Shown: one piece after another, positions 46,764 to 56,002 of the stretch
Layout: the number at the start of each line of letters is the position of its first letter
Position numbering within the stretch: position 1 is the stretch's first letter
Assembly (NCBI RefSeq): GCF_004360225.1
Contig: NZ_SNUA01000001.1
Span: 1 to 64,000, forward strand
Length of the DNA stretch: 64,000 nucleotides
Origin: Alcanivorax sp. 24
Lineage (GTDB): Bacteria; Pseudomonadota; Gammaproteobacteria; Pseudomonadales; Alcanivoracaceae
Reading direction: 5' to 3'
Notes under the pieces: generated by a model
Told to the model about the DNA's origin: nothing
Databases searched by the model: none
Seen by the model: the letters and a program-made list of their open reading frames with translations, nothing else
Position numbers and translations under genes: made by a program

Positions 46764-47582
46764 TCAGTCACACAGGAGCCGCGGACGGGGAACCCCGCGT
46801 TCCCTGAACAGGGTGGTGACCCGTGTCACCACATCGCTGCGGAAGGCGGTTTCGTAGCGCACGTCCAGCACATAGGCCTTGGTGCGGAAACGGATCGCCA
46901 GGGTATTGCCCACCTGCACCTCCTCGATGGCGAAGGACACCGGTTTTTTCAGGTAAGCGTAGCGGCTGGTGACCACCACTTCGCGAATCAGCGCCTCGAT
47001 CCGCTCCAGATCCGCGTCCAGGGCGACATGAAAGTCCGACACCACCATCATGTCCAGGGCGCCGGCATTGCCGGAGGCGACGGCGTCGGTAATGAACAGG
47101 GAGTTGGGGATGGTGACCAGGTTATCGTCCAGAGTTTGCAGCCGCACCGCGCGCAAGCCAATGGCGACGATCTCGCCGTAAGTGTCGCCAAACTGCACCC
47201 GGTCGCCGACCTGGAATGGCCGGTCGAATAACAGCAACAGGCCCGCCACCAGGGAGGCCACCACGTCCTTGAGGGCGAAGCCCAGCGCCACCGCCAGGGA
47301 GCCGGCGGCGGCCAGGATGAACTCCCTGGGCGGGTTCAGAACACCAAGGATGAGGGCGCCGGTGCCCAGTGTATAGATCAGAAAACTGATCAGCGTGATG
47401 AATTGAAGGATCAGGAAACGACGGCTGGGCAACCGTTCCATCAGGGAGTGGCCCAGCCGGTTCAGCCCCCAGTTGAGGGCCCACAGGCACAGACCGCCCA
47501 GAATCAGCAGCAGTATGGCGTAGGCGTTGAACAGGTCGATCACCACCGCCAGATCGCTGACAATGTCGCCATTCTCACTCAT
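46764..47582 (-). CDS. Mechanosensitive ion channel (MscS) family protein
   Basis: This 272-residue protein has helices near 14-38, 56-80 and the pore-lining segment 88-115 (AAAGSLAVALGFALKDVVASL), then the MscS beta domain (FDRPFQVGDRV, IPNSLF) and C-terminal alpha/beta domain. It is the short MscS size. The start lies within the last codons of the upstream AAA ATPase gene (8-base overlap), so the two proteins are made together and may form one complex. Confidence 0.9.
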   Translation of the reverse strand: MSENGDIVSDLAVVIDLFNAYAILLLILGGLCLWALNWGLNRLGHSLMERLPSRRFLILQFITLISFLIYTLGTGALILGVLNPPREFILAAAGSLAVALGFALKDVVASLVAGLLLLFDRPFQVGDRVQFGDTYGEIVAIGLRAVRLQTLDDNLVTIPNSLFITDAVASGNAGALDMMVVSDFHVALDADLERIEALIREVVVTSRYAYLKKPVSFAIEEVQVGNTLAIRFRTKAYVLDVRYETAFRSDVVTRVTTLFRERGVPRPRLLCD

Positions 47583-50274
47583 GGAGCAGATTCTTCCTGT
47601 TCAGTTGATTGATCACCGTGCGATACCACATCGGCACCACGCGGTAGCGGCTGTCTTCCCCTTTGTAGATGAACCCGGCGTCCTGGCCCGCCTTGAGTGC
47701 GGAGCGCACCACATTCTCGGAGAGATCGGTGACGGCGACGATTTCGTCGCTGGACAGATTCTCGTGGCTGACGATGGCGGCGTAGACAAACATCAGCGAA
47801 TCGCCGGACTGGCCGGCGGCCAGTGATGACGACGGTTGCGCTGGCAGTCCCACCAGCACCTGCCGGGGGGTAACCTTGATCGATGTCAGCCACAGTTTCA
47901 GCGCGACCATCGGGTTGCCGCCACAAGCGTCCCAGAGCAGGCTGAAATAACGCTGTTCCGCATTGCGCATATTGCCGGCTTCCGGCCCACGGGAGGACAG
48001 CAGCAAGTCATCGTAGCGCAGCTTCTGTTTGCTGAGGTGATGACGCGACAGGATCAGCGAGCGGATCTCGCTTTGGTCCCAGCGTTTCACCTTGATCACC
48101 CGGCGGAACTGATAGTCGCGGCCGAACACATTGGAGAGATAGGACCAGCTCTGGTTATTGATCAGGACCAGCCAGAACAGATTGTCCAGACGGGCGTTGG
48201 TCAGCGTCAGCAGAGCCTGCCAGCCGTCCAGTCCGCCAATGCGGGCGAGGAAACAATTCTGTGTTTCGTCCAGGATCAACAGCGTAGGCGGGCGCTGCTC
48301 ATCGTTCTTCACCAGGCTGGCGGGGCCCTCATCCAGGGATTCGCCTAGCGCCTTGGCGATCATCGAGGTCACCGCTTCCGGTGTGACCGTGCGTGGCGGC
48401 ACTGATACTGTCACCAAACGCAGATCCGGTTGTTCCTGTTCCATTTTGCGGACCAGCTTGCGCATCGCCATGCTTTTGCCGCTGCCTTTCTCGCCGGTCA
48501 CCAGCAGAGCGTTTTCTTCCACGCTTTCGGAATGCCATTGCTCCACCGCCTTGATCATCGCGTTGAGCAGACCGGTGTCGATAAACGGGGTTTCCTGGTC
48601 GTCCGGCAACTGATTGGCGAACCATTTCTGATATTGCTTGCTGGCCTCGCTGGTGTCTTCCCGGACCGGCTCCTCATCCTCGCCGACCCCCTTGGTGCGC
48701 AACCGGAACCAGCGTGCCTTGAGGCGCAGGTACCAGTCCAGCTCACCGAGCAGCGTATCCAGGTAATGAAACAGGAAGTTCACCAGCGCCACCGGTAACA
48801 GTCCCGGCGCGGTCCAGCCAAAACGCAGGCCCTTGAGCAGGCGTTCCGCCAGAGGGTCCAGGGAGGACGGCAAAACGTTCTGCAAACACAGCAGATAATC
48901 GTCCCGGCGGAACGCCAGCAGCCGGCCGATGGCGATATAAAGACACAGCCCCACCAGCACCGTGCACAACAAGCCGGCGAGTGAGTGGCCAAGCAGCCGA
49001 TCCACCGCGAACCACAGGGCCCAGGGCACCATCATCCACAGCGCCAGGCGGCGGGCCAGAGCGCTGGCCTCGGTAATCTGGTTATCGTTGAGATAGCTGT
49101 GGGCGCTCTGGCAGACGCGGAACATCAGCCACTCCCCGAACAGCCACAGCAGGCCGAACAGCACATACAGGCGTGCCAGCGGCAACAGCCAGCGCACCAC
49201 CTGGGTGGACGGAGAGTCGAGCAGCGGTGCCAGCAGATGGATCACCAGCCACAGAAGCAGCCAGGGTACCAGGGGCGCGACGCCGCTGAGCAGCCGGCTG
49301 GCGTTCCACAGCCAGCGTTTCTGGCCGGCCCGGGAGACCAGGCGCTCATGCAGGCGCAGCAGGCCCCGGCGACCGCGCCGGCCCAGTTTCATCACCAGAG
49401 CCAGGATGGCGAGGCCAAGTATCACCGCCAGGGCGTTGCTGACCAGTGGGGTGTAGTGGCGGATCTCCCGGTTCAGGGTCCACTCCCGATACGTTTGGAT
49501 CAGCCCCTGGTGGAGACGATCGAGGGTCATGCGCGCCTCAAGGCCGAGCAATGGGAGCCATTCCGTGGGTCGATAGCTGAACCACGAGCGCAATACTCCC
49601 TGGCGTTGCCACAGCCCGGAGCGCAGCGCCAGCTGCAGTCGCCGGGTTTCATAATGATGACGCCAGAGCGTCAGGCGTTGCTGGGCGGGGATATCGGCCT
49701 GGATTACCGGCGCCGGTGGCGGCCACAGAACATCCAGCTGGCGGGCCGCGTTGGCTGGCTGATTGCGTAACGGCGGGAGCAGGGCGATAAGGGCGCTCAG
49801 ATGGTCACGCAAGGGCCCCGGGGTGACCAGCGGATCGGCTTCCAGAGTGGTCAGGGACTGATATTCCTCAAGCAACCCCAGCAGGGCGGCGCGTTCCGGA
49901 CGGGACAGCGAGAACCATTGGTCTCGTTGATCATCAAGCAGAGCGCGGACGCCACGGCGTTCGGTGACCGCCTGATTGAGGCGCTCCTCGAGCTGTTCGC
50001 AACTCAGCGAAGGCGGCGTGATGGGGCCGGGTGGGGGGCGGTTGACGGCGTCCGCCGGTGCGCCAAGCGCCTGATCCAAGGTGTTCGGAGCAATCGGTGT
50101 CCCGTCAAGCAAACGCTGCAGGGGCTCCACCTGCCGATCCATGTCGACGGTTTGCTGTTCCCATTGCTCCAGCTGTCGCTGCTCCCGGGCGCAGGTGGTC
50201 TCGGTGGCCGCGTTGACCTGGCTGGCGAAAGCCAGTAGCAGGCCGGCCATCGACATAAACCAGCGAAGCCCCAT
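47575..50274 (-). CDS. Membrane-anchored AAA ATPase with periplasmic coiled-coil domain
   Basis: This 899-residue protein has a signal peptide (1-22), a periplasmic region with coiled coils (about 23-275) and about six membrane helices (278-296, 331-350, 362-384, 409-424, 431-453, 485-505). A cytoplasmic ATPase follows, with Walker A GEKGSGKS (594-601) and Walker B TLLILDE (664-670), and then a winged-helix-like end. The N-terminal design recalls large MscK/KefA channels, but the pore domain is encoded separately by the overlapping MscS gene. AAGGAGA precedes the ATG. I do not recognise a named family; a gating or assembly role for the ATPase is inference. Confidence 0.75.
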   Translation of the reverse strand: MGLRWFMSMAGLLLAFASQVNAATETTCAREQRQLEQWEQQTVDMDRQVEPLQRLLDGTPIAPNTLDQALGAPADAVNRPPPGPITPPSLSCEQLEERLNQAVTERRGVRALLDDQRDQWFSLSRPERAALLGLLEEYQSLTTLEADPLVTPGPLRDHLSALIALLPPLRNQPANAARQLDVLWPPPAPVIQADIPAQQRLTLWRHHYETRRLQLALRSGLWQRQGVLRSWFSYRPTEWLPLLGLEARMTLDRLHQGLIQTYREWTLNREIRHYTPLVSNALAVILGLAILALVMKLGRRGRRGLLRLHERLVSRAGQKRWLWNASRLLSGVAPLVPWLLLWLVIHLLAPLLDSPSTQVVRWLLPLARLYVLFGLLWLFGEWLMFRVCQSAHSYLNDNQITEASALARRLALWMMVPWALWFAVDRLLGHSLAGLLCTVLVGLCLYIAIGRLLAFRRDDYLLCLQNVLPSSLDPLAERLLKGLRFGWTAPGLLPVALVNFLFHYLDTLLGELDWYLRLKARWFRLRTKGVGEDEEPVREDTSEASKQYQKWFANQLPDDQETPFIDTGLLNAMIKAVEQWHSESVEENALLVTGEKGSGKSMAMRKLVRKMEQEQPDLRLVTVSVPPRTVTPEAVTSMIAKALGESLDEGPASLVKNDEQRPPTLLILDETQNCFLARIGGLDGWQALLTLTNARLDNLFWLVLINNQSWSYLSNVFGRDYQFRRVIKVKRWDQSEIRSLILSRHHLSKQKLRYDDLLLSSRGPEAGNMRNAEQRYFSLLWDACGGNPMVALKLWLTSIKVTPRQVLVGLPAQPSSSLAAGQSGDSLMFVYAAIVSHENLSSDEIVAVTDLSENVVRSALKAGQDAGFIYKGEDSRYRVVPMWYRTVINQLNRKNLLHE

Positions 50275-50347
50275 AGTGTCTCCTTTGCCTGTCCGCCCTG
50301 TCCCTCGATGACCCATTGTAGGGAGCTGGGGCAGGGGCGTCATCCGT

Positions 50348-50403
50348 AGCGCCTGTTCAGGGTTTTGTGCCGTGGTGGCGGCGTAAAATCCTGAACAGGC
50401 TCT
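50348..50403. repeat. Palindrome, GCCTGTTCA family (24-bp arms)
   Basis: Arms 50348-50371 and 50380-50403 pair at 20 of 24 positions, with three more G-T wobbles, around an 8-base loop. Tips read GCCTGTTCAGG. It lies between the divergent AAA ATPase and CBS genes. Confidence 0.8.
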
Positions 50404-50542
50404 TACGCTTCCCCCGGCTGACCGGGGTGCTATAGTCGAAGCAAGGGCGGCTTTCTTTGATCATGAAAAGCGTTGGAAAGGGCCCTGTGAAGGCTTTTTC
50501 AGTATCTGGTGTAGTCAGTATCGTGATGTAGGGAGAAGCGTT

Positions 50543-50947
50543 ATGGCGGGTCTGTTGGTGAAAGACGTGATGATCAAGCATCCCATGTCCGTCCCGGCCG
50601 ATATGGACCTCACCCTGGTGGTCGACACGCTGCTGCAATATCGCATCACCGGCCTGCCGGTGGTGGATAACGAAAACCGGGTTATCGGGTTCGTGTCGGA
50701 GCAGGACTGCCTGCGACAACTGCTGGTCTCCAGCTATCACAGTGAAGGCGCGGTGCGTGTCGAGCAGGTGATGCACGGTGATCCGCTCACCGTGGACGTG
50801 GAGGAATCGCTGGTGGATCTGGCGGAGCTGATGCTCAAGCAGAAACCGAAAATCTACCCGGTGGTGGATGAGAAACGCCGGCTGATCGGGTTGCTGACCC
50901 GTGGTCACGTACTGCGGGCCCTGCGCGACAGCCGTCGCGGCGGTTAA
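50543..50947 (+). CDS. CBS-domain protein
   Basis: This 134-residue protein consists of two CBS motifs (about residues 6-60 and 70-128), forming one Bateman module that usually binds adenosyl ligands. There is no attached enzyme or channel domain. GGGAGAAG precedes the ATG. The stop codon touches the start of a long inverted-repeat element. The partner regulated by it is not evident; the divergent ATPase/MscS pair is the nearest candidate. Confidence 0.88.
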   Translation: MAGLLVKDVMIKHPMSVPADMDLTLVVDTLLQYRITGLPVVDNENRVIGFVSEQDCLRQLLVSSYHSEGAVRVEQVMHGDPLTVDVEESLVDLAELMLKQKPKIYPVVDEKRRLIGLLTRGHVLRALRDSRRGG

Positions 50948-51231
50948 GAGCCTGTTCATGATCTCTACACCACCGCGTTGCCGCTGAAAAAGCCGCCAGA
51001 CGGCGTCGCGGACCGCAGGCTCTGGTGGCGCCAAAGGCAAAGGCCGGGGCGTCGTCTGGCGGCTTTTCCAGTGCAACCCGGAGGGTCGGGCCCCTTTTGT
51101 CGCCAGGCCGCGATTACGCTTGTTTATGTAGACTAACTACACCGCACAATCGGAATCACGGCCTGACAACACTTTCCACCAGGAGAGAAGGGAACTCCGG
51201 CGCGGTGGTGTAGAGATCGTGAACAGGCTCT
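50947..51231. mobile_element. 285-bp nested inverted-repeat element, GCCTGTTCA family
   Basis: 31-base ends (50947-50977 and 51201-51231) are inverted with one mismatch. Inside are two more inverted pairs: AAAAGCCGCCAGACG (50988-51002) with 51053-51067, and a 17-base pair (51099-51115 with 51154-51170, 14 matches). No protein is encoded. It looks like a MITE or a large structured cassette; 51232-51349 shows no gene. Confidence 0.85.
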
Positions 51232-51349
51232 AAGCAGCCATTCCATACAATTCCCGGAGGCGGGCACGGGCTAATCTGTCATCGATAAAGTCGTGCTGGC
51301 CATGGCGCCACAATCGCCATGGCATAACAACAACAGGGAGGCGGAAGTC

Positions 51350-51850
51350 ATGCGTGATTTAAGTACGTTTTTGAGTGACTACGGTGAGAGCCACCGTAAT
51401 CCGGTGAACCAGTGGGTGCACATCGTCTGTGTGCCGCTGATTTTTATCTCCACCCTCGGCCTGTTTTGGCTGATCCCGGTGGGCCGCTGGCTGGGCCTGG
51501 AGGGCGCCGCCGCCTACTGGGTCAACGGCGGTTCGATACTGGCGGTGTTGTGCATGCCGTTCTACCTGCGCCTGTCCATGGGCGTGTCGCTACTGATGCT
51601 GGGCTGGCTGGCGGTGTCGATCGCGGTGGTCACCGGCATCGATCGCAGTGGTCTGTCATTGGGTTGGACCGCGCTGCTGGTGTGGGTACTGGCCTGGGCC
51701 GGTCAGGCCTGGGGGCATAAAGTGGAAGGCAAGAAGCCGTCGTTCTTCGACGATCTGATCTTTCTGCTGGTGGGGCCGATTTTTGTCAGCCTGGAACTGA
51801 TGCACAAACTCGGTCTGAGCCGCACCCCGGGGCATGGTCGCCCGTCCTGA
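51350..51850 (+). CDS. Mpo1-like/DUF962 membrane protein
   Basis: This 166-residue protein has the DUF962 pattern: SHRNPVNQWVHIVCVPLIF near the start, three or four helices and a C-terminal helix with PSFFDDLIFLLVGPIF. Yeast Mpo1 is an Fe2+-dependent dioxygenase of 2-hydroxy fatty acids; conserved histidines (H15, H23, H122) are visible here. GGGAGG precedes the ATG at 51350. An AraC regulator gene follows closely. Confidence 0.88.
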   Translation: MRDLSTFLSDYGESHRNPVNQWVHIVCVPLIFISTLGLFWLIPVGRWLGLEGAAAYWVNGGSILAVLCMPFYLRLSMGVSLLMLGWLAVSIAVVTGIDRSGLSLGWTALLVWVLAWAGQAWGHKVEGKKPSFFDDLIFLLVGPIFVSLELMHKLGLSRTPGHGRPS

Positions 51851-51868
51851 CCGGGCCGCGCGAGTGCC

Positions 51869-52600
51869 GTGACGCCACTGTCGCCGCTGTTCATCTGGCA
51901 AGGAGGCTGGCTGATACTGGCCTCCGCTTTGCGCAACCGCCCCCATCGCCATGTGGCCGCCTCCCTGCTGGTGGGGTTGGAAGAGCCGTTGCGCGTGCAG
52001 ATTGCCGGGCACTGGGTGCGCTCGGCGATGGTCTGGGTGGCGCCGGATGTGGAGCAGGCCCTGGAAAGCCCCGGCCCGGTGGCGGTACTGCATCTGGATC
52101 CCGACGACGGCGCCTGGCGCGGCCTGCCGGTACAGGGGCCGGGCGGCGCTCTGCCGGAGTCGCGTCTGCCGGGTTTTCGGGAGGCATTGGCCGGTCTCGC
52201 AACACGGCCTGACATCGGGGCGGTACGGGGTCTGCGTGAGCGCCTGCGGGCCGCCGCGCCGCCGCTGGATCCGCGCGTCGCCGCGGCCTGCCGGGCCCTG
52301 CGCCGGGAAGACCTGGACAGCGCCTGTCTGGCATCGGCGGCCGGGCTATCCGAATCCCGTTTCCGGCATCTGTTCCGGGAGCAGGTCGGTGTGTCTCTGA
52401 AACGCTTCCAACTGCATCTCAAATGCCAGCGCGCGCTGAGGCTATGGCGCGATGGCATGAGCTTCGCTGAATTGGCCGGTGCCGCCGGCTTCTACGATCA
52501 ACCCCACCTCAATCGTACCCTCCGCGCCATGTTCGACGCGCTGCCTTCCCGTTATGCTAGGGCCTTTCCGGTCCAGGTGGTGCACCTGGATTCTTTCTGA
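51869..52600 (+). CDS. AraC-family transcriptional regulator
   Basis: This 243-residue protein has a short cupin-like N-terminal part and a C-terminal AraC helix-turn-helix pair (LASAAGLSESRFRHLFRE and SFAELAGAAGFYDQPHLNR). It begins at GTG, 18 bases after the DUF962 gene, and is followed by the enoyl-CoA hydratase gene. Targets may include either neighbour. Confidence 0.8.
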   Translation: MTPLSPLFIWQGGWLILASALRNRPHRHVAASLLVGLEEPLRVQIAGHWVRSAMVWVAPDVEQALESPGPVAVLHLDPDDGAWRGLPVQGPGGALPESRLPGFREALAGLATRPDIGAVRGLRERLRAAAPPLDPRVAAACRALRREDLDSACLASAAGLSESRFRHLFREQVGVSLKRFQLHLKCQRALRLWRDGMSFAELAGAAGFYDQPHLNRTLRAMFDALPSRYARAFPVQVVHLDSF

Positions 52601-52664
52601 CGGCCCCTTTTGTTCGGCCGTCCCGGCGATCTGTTGGCGCCGGCCCAATAACAAGGAGCAGCTT

Positions 52665-53534
52665 ATGGAGTACCAACACATCCAGACCGCGTTGGCGGAC
52701 GACGGCATTCTCACCGTCACCCTGAACCGTCCCGACCGTCTCAATGCCTTCACTCTGCGGATGAAGGATGAGTTGGTGCACGCCTTTGGCGACGCCAGCC
52801 AGGATAATCGGGTGCGCGCGGTGGTGGTCACGGGTGCCGGCCGCGTATTCTGCGCGGGTATGGAGATGGAGCCGGAGGACGGTGGCAACCTGTTCGGCTA
52901 TGACCGTGCCGACAGTGAAGAGCCGCCACTGGAAGTCATTCGTGATTCCGGTGGTGAGGTGTCACTGGCCATTTTCGAGTGCCGCAAGCCGGTCATCGCC
53001 GCCATTAATGGCGCCGCCGTTGGCGTCGGCATCACCATGACACTGCCGATGGACTTCCGGGTGGTGGCGGAAGGTGCCAAGATCGGCTTTGTCTTCACTC
53101 AGCGAGGCATCACCCCGGAAGCCTGTTCCTCGTGGTTCCTGCCTCGTCTGGTGGGCATGCAGCAGGCCTTCGAATGGGTCTACAGCGGAGATATCTTCCT
53201 CGCGGAGGAAGGCGTGGAGGCCGGCCTGTTCCGCGGCGCTCACCCCCGTGACCAGGTGTTGGAGGCGGCCCAGGCGCTGGCCCGCAAGCTCACCGCGAAG
53301 AGTTCGCCGGTGGCGGTGGCGCTGGCCAAGCAGATGTTGTGGCGCAATCCGGTGTTCGAGCACCCGATGCAGGCCCACGCGGTGGAGTCGCGGCTGATTT
53401 ATCGCTCCAGTGAATACTGGGATGGCAAGGACGGTTTCAAGGCCTTCCTGGAAAAACGCGATCCGGTATTCGACACCGACCTGAATTCGGTTCCAACCCA
53501 GTTCGATTTCTGGCCGGAACCGCCTTTGCGGTAA
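52665..53534 (+). CDS. Enoyl-CoA hydratase/crotonase family protein
   Basis: This 289-residue crotonase has oxyanion-hole segments AGRVFCAGMEME and INGAAVGVGITMTLPMDFRV, with an acidic residue near the TQRGITPEACSSWFLPRLVG active site. It probably hydrates or isomerises acyl-CoA in beta-oxidation; the exact substrate is open. AAGGAG lies before the ATG at 52665. A terminator begins at its stop codon. Confidence 0.88.
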   Translation: MEYQHIQTALADDGILTVTLNRPDRLNAFTLRMKDELVHAFGDASQDNRVRAVVVTGAGRVFCAGMEMEPEDGGNLFGYDRADSEEPPLEVIRDSGGEVSLAIFECRKPVIAAINGAAVGVGITMTLPMDFRVVAEGAKIGFVFTQRGITPEACSSWFLPRLVGMQQAFEWVYSGDIFLAEEGVEAGLFRGAHPRDQVLEAAQALARKLTAKSSPVAVALAKQMLWRNPVFEHPMQAHAVESRLIYRSSEYWDGKDGFKAFLEKRDPVFDTDLNSVPTQFDFWPEPPLR

Positions 53535-53557
53535 GCGCGAAGACGCTTACCTTTTTC
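53531..53557 (+). terminator. Intrinsic terminator after the crotonase gene
   Basis: GTAAGCG-CGAAGA-CGCTTAC forms a 7-bp stem followed by CTTTTTC. The stem includes the stop codon TAA of the preceding gene. Confidence 0.75.
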
Positions 53558-53586
53558 AACCGTTTAAAGGACTAGGGACAAGAACA

Positions 53587-54858
53587 ATGAAACGAGAAAC
53601 CATAGCGATTCACGGTGGCTTCGCCGGCGACCCGGAAACCCATTCCGTGGCGGTGCCGATTTATCAGACCACCAGCTATTATTTCGACAACACCCAGCAC
53701 GGCGCTGATCTGTTCGACCTGAAAGTGCCTGGGAATATTTACTCGCGCATCATGAACCCCACCAACGGCGTTCTCGAAGAGCGCGTGGCGCAATTGGAAG
53801 GCGGTATTGGCGCTCTGGCCATGGCCTCCGGCATGGCCGCCATTACCGCGGCGGTACAGACTCTGGCCCGTGCCGGTGACAATATCGTCTCCGTCAGCCA
53901 GTTGTACGGCGGCACCTATAATCTGTTCGCCCACACTCTGCCGACCATGGGTATCGACGTCCGTCTGGCGGATGGTCGCGATCTGGAGGCCATGGCCGCC
54001 GCCATTGATGACAACACCAAGGCCGTGTTCTGCGAGTCGATTGGCAATCCCGCCGGTAATATCGTTGACCTGGCCGGGTTGGCCAAGGTTGCTCACGATG
54101 CCGGCGTGCCTCTGATCGTCGACAACACGGTGGCGTCTCCGGCCCTGTGCCGGCCGTTCGAACATGGCGCCGACATCGTGGTGCACTCCCTGACCAAATA
54201 CATGGGCGGTCACGGCACCACCGTCGGCGGCATCATCGTCGATTCCGGTAAATTCCCCTGGCAGGGCAATGCCCGCTTCCCGCAGTTCAATGAGCCGGAT
54301 CCCAGCTACCATGGCGTGATTTACACCGAGGCCATGGGCCCGGCGGCGTTCATCGCCCGTGCCCGGGTGGTGCCGTTGCGTAACATGGGCGCGGCGCTGT
54401 CGCCGATGAACGCCTTCCTGATTCTGCAGGGTATCGAGACGCTGAATCTGCGCATGGAGCGTCATTGCGAGAATGCCATCAAGGTGGCCCGTTGCCTGAA
54501 AGCCCACGACAAAGTGGAGTGGGTCAACTATGCCGGGCTGGAAGGTGACCGTGACGCGGAGCTGGCCAAACGTTACATGGACGGCGGTTTGCCGTCGGCG
54601 ATTCTCAGTTTTGGTATCAAAGGCGGCCGCGAAGCCGGCGCGCGCTTCATCGATGCGCTGCAAATGATCAAGCGTCTGGTGAATATCGGTGACGCCAAAA
54701 GCCTGGCCTGCCACCCCGCCACCACCACCCACCGGCAGCTTAATGACGACGAACTGAAGACCGCCGGCGTGAGCGCCGATCTGGTGCGCCTGTCCATTGG
54801 TATCGAGCACGTGGACGATATTCTCGCCGATATCGAGCAGGCCCTGGACGCCGTTTAG
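53587..54858 (+). CDS. metY: O-acetylhomoserine sulfhydrylase-like PLP enzyme
   Basis: This 423-residue enzyme of the Cys/Met metabolism PLP family has Schiff-base Lys in [14 protein letters not shown] and [23 protein letters not shown] for phosphate binding. It has the MetY-type insert ([21 protein letters not shown]). It most likely makes homocysteine from O-acetylhomoserine and sulfide; gamma-lyase activity cannot be excluded. Its end overlaps the end of the convergent AraC gene by four bases. Confidence 0.9.
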   Translation: MKRETIAIHGGFAGDPETHSVAVPIYQTTSYYFDNTQHGADLFDLKVPGNIYSRIMNPTNGVLEERVAQLEGGIGALAMASGMAAITAAVQTLARAGDNIVSVSQLYGGTYNLFAHTLPTMGIDVRLADGRDLEAMAAAIDDNTKAVFCESIGNPAGNIVDLAGLAKVAHDAGVPLIVDNTVASPALCRPFEHGADIVVHSLTKYMGGHGTTVGGIIVDSGKFPWQGNARFPQFNEPDPSYHGVIYTEAMGPAAFIARARVVPLRNMGAALSPMNAFLILQGIETLNLRMERHCENAIKVARCLKAHDKVEWVNYAGLEGDRDAELAKRYMDGGLPSAILSFGIKGGREAGARFIDALQMIKRLVNIGDAKSLACHPATTTHRQLNDDELKTAGVSADLVRLSIGIEHVDDILADIEQALDAV

Positions 54859-55829
54859 TCACCGCGTTCCGCGCGGAATCGGGCCGGCGTGCTGCCGGTC
54901 CAGCGCTTGAACGCCTTGACGAAGGCGCTTTCGTCGGAGAATCCCAATTCCTCGGCGATCCGGCCGGCGCGTTCGCCGTCGGCCAGCGCCCGTTCCGCCC
55001 GTTCCCGCAACAGGGTGTCACGCAACAGCTTGAAGCCGGTGCCTTCATCGGCCAGCTTGCGGATCAGATGGCGCCCGCTCATGCCCAATTGCTCGGCGAT
55101 GCGCTCCTTGCCCCAGTGCGGGTGGCCACGGATCAGGGTGCTGACCTGCCCTCCCAGGGACGGGTTCTCCAGGCCGGCCAGCAGGTCATCGGCCAGTCCA
55201 CGCAGATGGCGGCACAGGGCGGGATTGGCGTGAATCAACGGTAACCTCAGCTGCTCTGGGGCGAATACCAGAGCATTATGGTCGGCATTGAACCGTATCG
55301 GCACTCCCAGCCTGTCCTGGTAGCGTGAGAGGTCGCTCCGGGGAGCGTGGCATACCGTCAGATGGCTCGGGCGAAAGGCCTCGCCGGTGCTCCAGCGAGT
55401 GAGGCTCAGCATGCTCGCCATCACCGCCTCCACCCGGGTGGTCAGGCAGGTATGGTAAAGCGGCTGATAGCGGAGCTCGCAGCGGCCGGCGGTGATCGTC
55501 CGGAAGTCAAAAGTTCCGCCCTCTCCGACAATGGGGTGGTAGTCGAGCAGCGACTCCACCGCCTCGCCCAGGGTTTCGCAGCTCATCAGGATCATTCCGG
55601 CGGTATCCAGGTGCCCCACCTGTAGCGCCAGCCCCAGGTCCACGCCCACCAGTGGGTCGTCGGCGGCCTGGCAAAATGCCTCCCAGAGCCGGTTCTGGCT
55701 TTCCAGATCCACCCGATCCCGGGCGCTCATCTCCGTCACCAGCGCTTCGGGCAAGCTCAGGCCCAGGCGTTGTGCCGCCTGCATGATGGCCTGGGAGAAG
55801 TGCACCGTCACCGTGGGGCTGTGGTTCAT
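54855..55829 (-). CDS. AraC-family regulator (arabinose-binding-like domain)
   Basis: This 324-residue protein has an N-terminal ligand-sensing domain of the AraC/OruR type and a C-terminal helix-turn-helix pair (IAEQLGMSGRHLIRKLADEG and RIAEELGFSDESAFVKAFKRW). It is divergent from the FMO operon (174 bases apart), the usual arrangement for a local activator, so it probably controls that operon. Confidence 0.85.
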   Translation of the reverse strand: MNHSPTVTVHFSQAIMQAAQRLGLSLPEALVTEMSARDRVDLESQNRLWEAFCQAADDPLVGVDLGLALQVGHLDTAGMILMSCETLGEAVESLLDYHPIVGEGGTFDFRTITAGRCELRYQPLYHTCLTTRVEAVMASMLSLTRWSTGEAFRPSHLTVCHAPRSDLSRYQDRLGVPIRFNADHNALVFAPEQLRLPLIHANPALCRHLRGLADDLLAGLENPSLGGQVSTLIRGHPHWGKERIAEQLGMSGRHLIRKLADEGTGFKLLRDTLLRERAERALADGERAGRIAEELGFSDESAFVKAFKRWTGSTPARFRAERGD

Positions 55830-56002
55830 GAGTGAAGTCCTGAATTAACCGGATCCGGGTCGCGAATCAGCCATGCCCGACCGTCGCCGCCGAATTAACT
55901 TAAGACAATAACAAGGTGACCACAAACCGTCTGGGATGATTTTCAACGCCGCTTTGCCGGCGCTCCAGAGAGCCGCCGCGATAAAAACAAGGAAAACGAT
56001 TC

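Noticed and set aside
53535-53586. SAM or cobalamin riboswitch before metY
   Set aside because: The gap is too short and is mostly the terminator of the preceding gene.
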